The position numbers and the translations under genes are program-made. The notes under the pieces were generated by a model, which made no database searches, was not told where the DNA came from, and saw nothing but the letters and a program-made list of their open reading frames with translations. Shown piece after piece: positions 59,575 through 64,000 of a stretch of DNA of 64,000 bases. Source of the stretch: Candidatus Gastranaerophilales bacterium (GTDB lineage: Bacteria > Cyanobacteriota > Vampirovibrionia > Gastranaerophilales > Gastranaerophilaceae); NCBI GenBank assembly GCA_900769645.1, contig CAAGHI010000030.1:38263-102262 (forward strand). Reading direction: 5' to 3'. Position 1 is the stretch's first letter. Each line of letters starts with the position of its first letter.

Positions 59575-60134
59575 TTTTGATTGATAATTACGATTCTTTC
59601 ACGTACAACATTGTCCAATATCTGGAAGAACTTGGGGTTAAGCCAAAAATTTTTGAAAATGACAAAGTGACAATTGATGAATTAAAGTCGTTGAATTTTG
59701 ACAGTATAATAATTTCTCCTGGAGCGGGAAATCCTGACACCGCAGGGATTTCCAAGGCAGTGATTGAAGAATTTTATAAAAGTAAAAAGATTTTAGGAAT
59801 TTGTCTTGGGCATCAGTGTATTGCAAAGTTTTTCGGTGCAAATATTGTGAAATCGAAAAATCCAATTCACGGAAAAACATCAAAAATTTTTGTATGTGAA
59901 AATGCAAAAATTTTTAAAAATTTGCCGAAAAACTTTGGTGTCACTAGATATCACTCATTAGAAGTTGAAAAATCTTCTATGCCACCGGATTTAGAAATTA
60001 CAGCTGAAACTCAAGACGGCACAATTATGGCACTTGAACATAAAACATTACCGATATATGGGGTTCAGTTTCACCCAGAGGCAATTTTAACCCAATACGG
60101 GCATGAACTGCTGAGGAATTTTATTGAAATTTAG
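59571..60134 (+). CDS. pabA: Aminodeoxychorismate/anthranilate synthase glutamine amidotransferase
   Basis: A class I glutamine amidotransferase of 187 residues that feeds ammonia to PabB. The triad is Cys78 (GICLGHQ), His168 and Glu170 (QFHPEAIL). The oxyanion motif is ISPGAGNPDTAG, where most members have GPGxP. It is coupled to pabBC by ATGA; no trp genes are near, so the folate role is favoured. Confidence 0.92.
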   Translation: MILIDNYDSFTYNIVQYLEELGVKPKIFENDKVTIDELKSLNFDSIIISPGAGNPDTAGISKAVIEEFYKSKKILGICLGHQCIAKFFGANIVKSKNPIHGKTSKIFVCENAKIFKNLPKNFGVTRYHSLEVEKSSMPPDLEITAETQDGTIMALEHKTLPIYGVQFHPEAILTQYGHELLRNFIEI

Positions 60135-60140
60135 GTTAGT

Positions 60141-60172
60141 GTTTATTGTAGGTCGGCATTGCTATGCCGACA
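60141..60172 (+). repeat. REP hairpin upstream of RAYT
   Basis: GTTTATT, then GTAGG and stem TCGGCAT / ATGCCGA. The whole 32 bp is identical to the inverted copy inside the RAYT gene at 60441-60472. Confidence 0.92.
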
Positions 60173-60182
60173 ATTTTTATGT

Positions 60183-60188
60183 TAAAAT
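60183..60188 (+). promoter_or_regulatory. -10-like element of RAYT
   Basis: TAAAAT, 7 nt before the ATG. It lies just after the REP. Weak. Confidence 0.4.
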
Positions 60189-60195
60189 CCGTAAT

Positions 60196-60690
60196 ATGAA
60201 TTATAAGAGATTGTTTGTCCCAAATACTATTGTTTTTATCACTATTGTAACAAATAATAGAATTCCTCTCTTAATAAAAAATTCTGTATTAATTAAGCAG
60301 GCAATAAAAGAGACTAATAAGTTTTATGATTTTAGAATAATTGCGTATATTATATTAGATGATCATATTCATCTTTTGTTAAAACCTAAAAATATTGCAG
60401 AGTACCCTAAAATAATCAGAGCAATTAAATATAATTTTACTGTCGGCATAGCAATGCCGACCTACAATAAACTTTGGCAAAGTCGGTATTATGAACATAC
60501 AATCAGAGATGAAAAAGATTTATACAGGCACCTTGATTATATTCATTATAACTCCATAAAACATTATAATATTTCTCCAAAATGTTGGAGATATTCTTCA
60601 TTTTTGCAATTTGTCAAAAAAGATTGGTATGGAGAAAATTGGTGCAATACGGAAGATAAGTACGGTATTGAAGATTTAAATTATGAATAA
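60196..60690 (+). CDS. REP-associated tyrosine transposase (RAYT, Y1 HUH)
   Basis: A 164-residue single-domain Y1 transposase related to IS200/IS605 TnpA, thought to spread and maintain REP hairpins. The HUH motif is DDHIHLLL. The Tyr region is KLWQSRYYEHTIRDEKDLYR followed by HLDYIHYNSIKHY. The ATG at 60196 lies after the upstream REP; a longer frame through the REP lacks support. It is bracketed by identical REPs (60148-60172 and 60692-60716) and codons around 60441-60465 are themselves an inverted REP, translated as VGIAMPTY. There is no partner gene and no insertion-sequence ends. Confidence 0.9.
   Translation: MNYKRLFVPNTIVFITIVTNNRIPLLIKNSVLIKQAIKETNKFYDFRIIAYIILDDHIHLLLKPKNIAEYPKIIRAIKYNFTVGIAMPTYNKLWQSRYYEHTIRDEKDLYRHLDYIHYNSIKHYNISPKCWRYSSFLQFVKKDWYGENWCNTEDKYGIEDLNYE
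60441..60472 (-). repeat. REP hairpin inside the RAYT reading frame
   Basis: The exact 32-bp inverted match of 60141-60172. It lies in frame between IRAIKYNFT and KLWQSRYYEH, where the protein can tolerate a loop. Confidence 0.92.
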
Positions 60691-60691
60691 T

Positions 60692-60716
60692 GTAGGTCGG
60701 CATTGCTATGCCGACA
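60692..60716 (+). repeat. REP hairpin downstream of RAYT
   Basis: The same 25-bp GTAGG plus TCGGCAT / ATGCCGA core as the other two copies, starting 1 bp after the RAYT stop. Confidence 0.92.
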
Positions 60717-60723
60717 ATGTAAC

Positions 60724-61464
60724 TTATAATCTTATAACTGCACTATGACGGTTTGTAGTAGCGTGTTCATTTCGGTAAGAAAAGAACAAATCGTTGTTGC
60801 AAACTGTGCAATATGGACAAATATCGATGTTTTCAGGTTTTACGCCAGCTTCAATAAGTTGTTGTTTGTTGATGTTTTTTAGGTCGACAAAAATATTGCC
60901 TTGTCGAATTTCTGATAACCCTTCAAAGGTTTTCACAGTTGCTTTTAGTTGAGTTAAGACTTCTTCGCCAACGTTATAGCAACAAAAAGAGATTGCAGGG
61001 CCGATTGCGCATTTTAAGTCAGTTGGATTTGAGTCGAATTTTTGCACCATTTTTTCAACGGTTTTTGATGCGATGTTGCCTGCGGTTCCTCGCCAACCGG
61101 CATGAGACACAGCTCCGATATAATTTTTAGGGTCAAAAATTATTACAGGTGTGCAGTCTGCAAAGTTCAAAAAGACAGCCTGTTCTTTGTTCGTCAAAAT
61201 CAAGCCATCAGTGTTGGGATAAGAATTTTTCCCGACTCGTGCAACTTCAATGTGCGACGTGTGAGTTTGCGATGGGTGGATAAGATTTTGTTCTTCAATT
61301 TTCAAAAACTCACAGATGTCTCGTTGGTTTTCTGCAACTATATTTTCAAATTCTGGTTCTTTGGTTTTTATAACGGTTTCCCGAGTTGTAAAAAAGTGAT
61401 TTAAACCATCTAATACAGTGCTTTTTAAAATTCTTTTTCCGTTGATTTTTTCAAAATAAAACAT
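60724..61464 (-). CDS. pgeF: Purine nucleoside phosphorylase / polyphenol oxidase (YfiH, PgeF)
   Basis: A 246-residue member of the DUF152/YfiH (LACC1-like) family of multifunctional purine nucleoside enzymes with proposed roles in peptidoglycan editing. Conserved metal-site parts are PSQTHTSHI, NFADCTPV, SHAGWRGTAGNI and AIGPAISFCCYNVG. A TTG six codons upstream is open, but TATCAT ends 6 nt before the ATG at 61464 with TTACCA 17 bp further. It is therefore probably leaderless. Confidence 0.88.
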   Translation of the reverse strand: MFYFEKINGKRILKSTVLDGLNHFFTTRETVIKTKEPEFENIVAENQRDICEFLKIEEQNLIHPSQTHTSHIEVARVGKNSYPNTDGLILTNKEQAVFLNFADCTPVIIFDPKNYIGAVSHAGWRGTAGNIASKTVEKMVQKFDSNPTDLKCAIGPAISFCCYNVGEEVLTQLKATVKTFEGLSEIRQGNIFVDLKNINKQQLIEAGVKPENIDICPYCTVCNNDLFFSYRNEHATTNRHSAVIRL

Positions 61465-61470
61465 ATAATT

Positions 61471-61499
61471 ATGATAGCACAATTTCTAAAAAATGGTAA
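61471..61499 (-). promoter_or_regulatory. Promoter of leaderless pgeF
   Basis: TTACCA (61494-61499), 17-bp spacer, TATCAT (61471-61476), 6 nt to the ATG. Confidence 0.65.
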
Positions 61500-61516
61500 T
61501 ACAAAATTTCAAGTGG

Positions 61517-61544
61517 TTGAAATTTGAGAAAAATAGGTTATAAT
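61517..61544 (+). promoter_or_regulatory. Promoter of small RNA
   Basis: TTGAAA (61517-61522), 16-bp spacer, TATAAT (61539-61544). Confidence 0.75.
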
Positions 61545-61550
61545 AAAAAT

Positions 61551-61632
61551 ATCGGGGCGGTAGCTCGAACTACCGTAACCTGTTTAGAAGTCTAAGTGGC
61601 GCTTATCTGTTATGATAGGCGCTACTTTTTAA
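61551..61632 (+). ncRNA. Candidate small RNA between pgeF and ftsH
   Basis: A free-standing plus-strand unit between two minus-strand genes. A good promoter is followed by about 80 nt without an ORF. It begins with a small hairpin CGGTAG-CTCGAA-CTACCG and ends in a 13-bp terminator stem (AGTGGCGCTTATC with GATAGGCGCTACT, two G-U pairs) and T5. The T-run is only on this strand, so it does not serve ftsH. No Rfam family was recognised. Confidence 0.65.
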
Positions 61633-63528
61633 TTAAGCGTTGTTACGAACTCTATCCATAATGTCTTGGAATTCTTCTGCGTCAATTGTTTCTTTGTCGA
61701 GAAGTTCTTTGGCAATGGCTTCAAGCATATCTCTGTGCGAGCTTAGAAGATTTTTAGCTTCTTCGTATTTTTCATCAACAATGCGTTTCATTTCTTCATC
61801 GATTTCAAACGCAACTTGTTCAGAATAATCTCTTTGGTGGCCGAAATCTCTGCCCATAAATACGTTTTCTTGGTTTTTACCATAAGCCATATTGCCTAAT
61901 TTGTCAGACATACCCCATGCTGTAACCATTTTTCTTGCGATATTTGTTACGTTGATAAGGTCTTGTGATGCACCTGTGCTGACTCTGTCTTTACCATAAA
62001 CAATTTCTTCTGCTGCCCGTCCGCCAAGTGATACGGTGATTTGAGCAAGAAGTTTTGCTTTGTTTGTGTGAACTTGTTCATCTTTTGGTTTTGTCCAAGT
62101 AACACCTAGTGCGTAGCCTCGTGGAATAATTGAAACTTTGTGTAATTCGTCAGCATCTTTTAAAAGTTTTGCAAGCAATGCGTGACCAACTTCGTGGTAT
62201 GAAGTTAATTCTTTATCTTCGTCAGTCATAACTTTGCTTTTCTTTTCAATACCGGCAATTACTCTGTCGATTGAATTATCAATGTCGCCCATTGAAATTT
62301 TGTCTTTGTTGTTTCTTGCAGCAAGTAGAGCTGCTTCATTTAGCAAGTTTTGCAAGTCTGCACCTGTGAATCCTGGGGTACGTTTAGCAAGAGTTTTTAG
62401 GTCAACTTCTGCTTCAAGCTGTTTATTTTTTGCGTGAACTTTCAAAATCTGTTCTCTGCCACGAACGTCAGGTGCGTTGATGTAAATCTGTCTATCGAAA
62501 CGTCCAGGTCTTAAAAGCGCATTGTCTAAAATGTCAGGTCTGTTTGTTGCGGCGATTACGATGATGTTTGTATTTTCGTCAAAACCGTCCATTTCAACAA
62601 GCAATTGGTTAAGAGTTTGTTCTCTTTCGTCGTGTCCACCGCCCATTCCGGCGCCTCTTTGACGACCTACGGCATCAATTTCATCAATGAAGATGATACA
62701 TGGTTGATGTTTTTTAGCTTGCTCAAACAAGTCTCTAACACGGCTTGCACCAACACCGACAAACATTTCAACGAAGTCAGAACCGCTTATAGAGAAGAAT
62801 GGAACTCCTGCTTCCCCTGCAACGGCTTTTGCCATCAAGGTTTTACCTGTTCCCGGAGGGCCTACAAGAAGTACTCCTTTGGGAATTCTTGCGCCAAGTT
62901 TTATGTATTTGTCGCCGTTTTTTAAGAAGTCAACAATTTCTTCAAGTTCTTTTTTCTCTTCGTCAATGCCAGCAACATCTTTGAAGGTTGTTTTAACTTT
63001 GCTGTCTAAAAGCATTTTTGCTTTACTTTTCCCAAAAGACATTGCCTGAGAACCGCCTGCCTGAATGCTTTTCGCCATAACAGCAAGGAATACCAAAAAT
63101 AAAACAGGCAAAAGCAAATAGCTCAATATATTCCCGATAGTTTTAGATGATTCGGAAGCTCGTGTAATTTGAACATCAGCATCAGAAGCATCAAGTTTTT
63201 TCATCAATTCAGGGTCAAATGTCGGAGTCAAAACTTTGTATTTTAGCGTCGGAGCCTTAGTAGTTTCCGGCACACCAAACGGATTGTTCATTGTTGGTGG
63301 AACAGTTTTTTGCTCTTTTGCTTCGGGTTGAACCTTTGGAATTGCAATAAGAAATTCATCAGCTTTTTCAATTTTTTTGAATTCACCTTTATTCAGTCTT
63401 TCTAAAAAATTCGAATATGAAATTTCAGAAACCTTTGTAGTCGGTCCTGAAACAAATACTGATGAAACAAATAGTATAACAACTATTGCCAGTACAATGT
63501 ACATTCCTGCTGTTTGACTTTTATTCAT
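61633..63528 (-). CDS. ftsH: ATP-dependent zinc metalloprotease FtsH
   Basis: A membrane-bound AAA+ protease of 631 residues. Two transmembrane segments (about 7-26 and 132-150) flank a periplasmic domain that includes a Pro-rich VQPEAKEQKTVPPTMNNPFG stretch. The AAA domain has Walker A GPPGTGKT, Walker B IIFIDEID and SRH TNRPDILDNALLRPGRFDR. The zinc site is HEVGH with a distal Asp/Glu further on. It degrades misfolded membrane proteins. GAGG lies 11 nt before the ATG. Confidence 0.97.
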   Translation of the reverse strand: MNKSQTAGMYIVLAIVVILFVSSVFVSGPTTKVSEISYSNFLERLNKGEFKKIEKADEFLIAIPKVQPEAKEQKTVPPTMNNPFGVPETTKAPTLKYKVLTPTFDPELMKKLDASDADVQITRASESSKTIGNILSYLLLPVLFLVFLAVMAKSIQAGGSQAMSFGKSKAKMLLDSKVKTTFKDVAGIDEEKKELEEIVDFLKNGDKYIKLGARIPKGVLLVGPPGTGKTLMAKAVAGEAGVPFFSISGSDFVEMFVGVGASRVRDLFEQAKKHQPCIIFIDEIDAVGRQRGAGMGGGHDEREQTLNQLLVEMDGFDENTNIIVIAATNRPDILDNALLRPGRFDRQIYINAPDVRGREQILKVHAKNKQLEAEVDLKTLAKRTPGFTGADLQNLLNEAALLAARNNKDKISMGDIDNSIDRVIAGIEKKSKVMTDEDKELTSYHEVGHALLAKLLKDADELHKVSIIPRGYALGVTWTKPKDEQVHTNKAKLLAQITVSLGGRAAEEIVYGKDRVSTGASQDLINVTNIARKMVTAWGMSDKLGNMAYGKNQENVFMGRDFGHQRDYSEQVAFEIDEEMKRIVDEKYEEAKNLLSSHRDMLEAIAKELLDKETIDAEEFQDIMDRVRNNA

Positions 63529-63721
63529 TAAAACACCGCCCTCTTTTATCTATATAACTTTCTTTATTATAACTCAAAAATGGAAATTTGTGAACTGGTT
63601 GCAGAATTTGAAGCTGAAAACTGGTTATAAGTTGAAAAGTTTTTAAAAATATGTTAAAATTAGGTTGTGCATACTTGTAAAGAGAGGGACATTTATGTCT
63701 AAAAATTTGAGAAGAGCCTTC

Positions 63722-63731
63722 GGGGGGGGGG
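63722..63731. repeat. G10 homopolymer
   Basis: Ten G at the junction between the short ORF and the dispersed repeat. Confidence 0.9.
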
Positions 63732-63747
63732 CAAGCGTCTAGAATCC

Positions 63748-63817
63748 TCGCCCCAACGGGGAGAGGAAGCAATCGTTCACGAGCGACTAGCGAGTGTTAC
63801 GAGTGCAGGTGAGGGGG
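63748..63817. repeat. CCCCTCACC dispersed repeat (inverted copy)
   Basis: Read on the minus strand, CCCCTCACCTGCACTCGTAA to GGGGCGAGG matches 37880-37950. Confidence 0.65.
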
Positions 63818-63844
63818 AATTAGCAGCTAAGTAGCTAAGAAGCG

Positions 63845-64000
63845 GTGCTACGCACGTAGCCCTTTGTAACGACATTCGTCCATACATCAGGTTTTGGTGT
63901 AGAGTTTTTACGCACGTAGCCCTTTGTAACGACATTCGTTCATACATCAGGTTTTGGTGTAGAGTTTTTACGCACGTAGCCCTTTGTAACGACATTCGTC
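63845..64000 (+). repeat. 60-bp tandem repeat of the GTGCTACGCACGTAGCC family
   Basis: At least 2.6 units with an exact 60-bp period. Each contains CGCACGTAGCCCTTTGTAAC, GACATTCGT[CT]CATACATCAG and GTTTTGGTGTAGAGTTTTTA. The units differ at one base in the second. The array runs off the window. Single copies of the unit are dispersed at 21462, 29990 and 32539. Confidence 0.92.

Larger units (their letters stand above)
63694..63834 (+). other. Short ORF with a G10 tract, possible truncated gene start
   Basis: An ATG behind GAGAGGGAC opens a 46-codon frame (MSKNLRRAFGGGG ...). After ten codons it passes through a G10 tract (63722-63731) into a GCGAGG/CCCTCACC dispersed repeat. The first codons and ribosome site look genuine; the rest looks like repeat sequence. 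It may be a gene start cut by repeat insertion. Confidence 0.35.

Noticed and set aside
61560..61632. Terminator of ftsH
   Set aside because: On the minus strand the T-run is missing after the hairpin. The T5 follows it only on the plus strand, so the unit fits a plus-strand RNA.
63777..63995. Minus-strand ORF with internal repeats (MSLQRATCVKTLHQNL units)
   Set aside because: It is the translation of the 60-bp tandem DNA repeat, whose period is a multiple of three. There is no ribosome site or family similarity.

Overview
The window looks like a chromosomal segment of an AT-rich, anaerobic, diderm bacterium, most likely a gut member of Candidatus Gastranaerophilales (Melainabacteria/Vampirovibrionia). 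This is an inference. It rests on several prepilin-like proteins with an N-terminal FTLAEVLITLGIIGVVAAFT segment, a group-B-like [FeFe] hydrogenase, reverse rubrerythrin, the GGGtGRT/NifU-like pair, an outer-membrane autotransporter and LptF/G-type permease (an outer membrane), and the MEP-pathway gene dxr. Almost all genes are housekeeping or lineage-specific. No tRNA, rRNA, CRISPR array, prophage or complete insertion sequence was recognised.

Layout. 1-4 kb: a prepilin-like gene broken by one in-frame stop, then fabG, acpP and fabF. 4-7 kb (minus): nfo, crcB, a C_GCAxxG_C_C protein, engB and a decayed AarF/ABC1 kinase pseudogene with a C10 tract. 7-13.2 kb (minus): a 2066-residue Pmp-like autotransporter. 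13.4-17.6 kb: gatA, a broken HI0074-type gene, an XRE regulator divergent from a prepilin gene, and a HEPN/MNT toxin-antitoxin pair. 17.7-24.3 kb (mostly minus): dnaK, small secreted and unknown proteins, reverse rubrerythrin, acyl-CoA/ACP ligase. 24.4-36.5 kb: miaB, a Xer recombinase, a TPR protein, thrC, pgk and a very large lineage-specific membrane protein. 36.8-44 kb (minus): the GGGtGRT/NifU-like pair, a candidate type I toxin-antitoxin locus, lipA, a sigma-like double-HTH protein, lpd, alr. 44-51.7 kb: mnmE, an MDR dehydrogenase, LptF/G permease, tsaC, tpiA, dxr. 51.8-57.9 kb (minus): [FeFe] hydrogenase, O-methyltransferase, grpE-dnaJ-YVTN propeller operon, two small secreted proteins. 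57.9-64 kb: pabBC-pabA, a REP-associated transposase (RAYT) surrounded by its REP elements, pgeF, ftsH and a repeat-rich end.

The intergenic spaces are the unusual part. They carry about 17 REP-like hairpins that keep a GTAGG foot while their stems change sequence, longer inverted-repeat elements that keep the loop and exchange the stem, and several composite dispersed repeats. One RAYT gene (60196-60690) sits between two identical REPs and carries a third, inverted copy inside its own reading frame. A second pattern is regulatory: at least eight genes have a sigma70-type -10 hexamer exactly 6 nt before the ATG, so they are probably transcribed as leaderless mRNAs. A third is a short hydrophobic ORF (38887-38964) behind a strong Shine-Dalgarno, with a well-formed antisense RNA gene running into its 3' end, which has the architecture of a type I toxin-antitoxin module.
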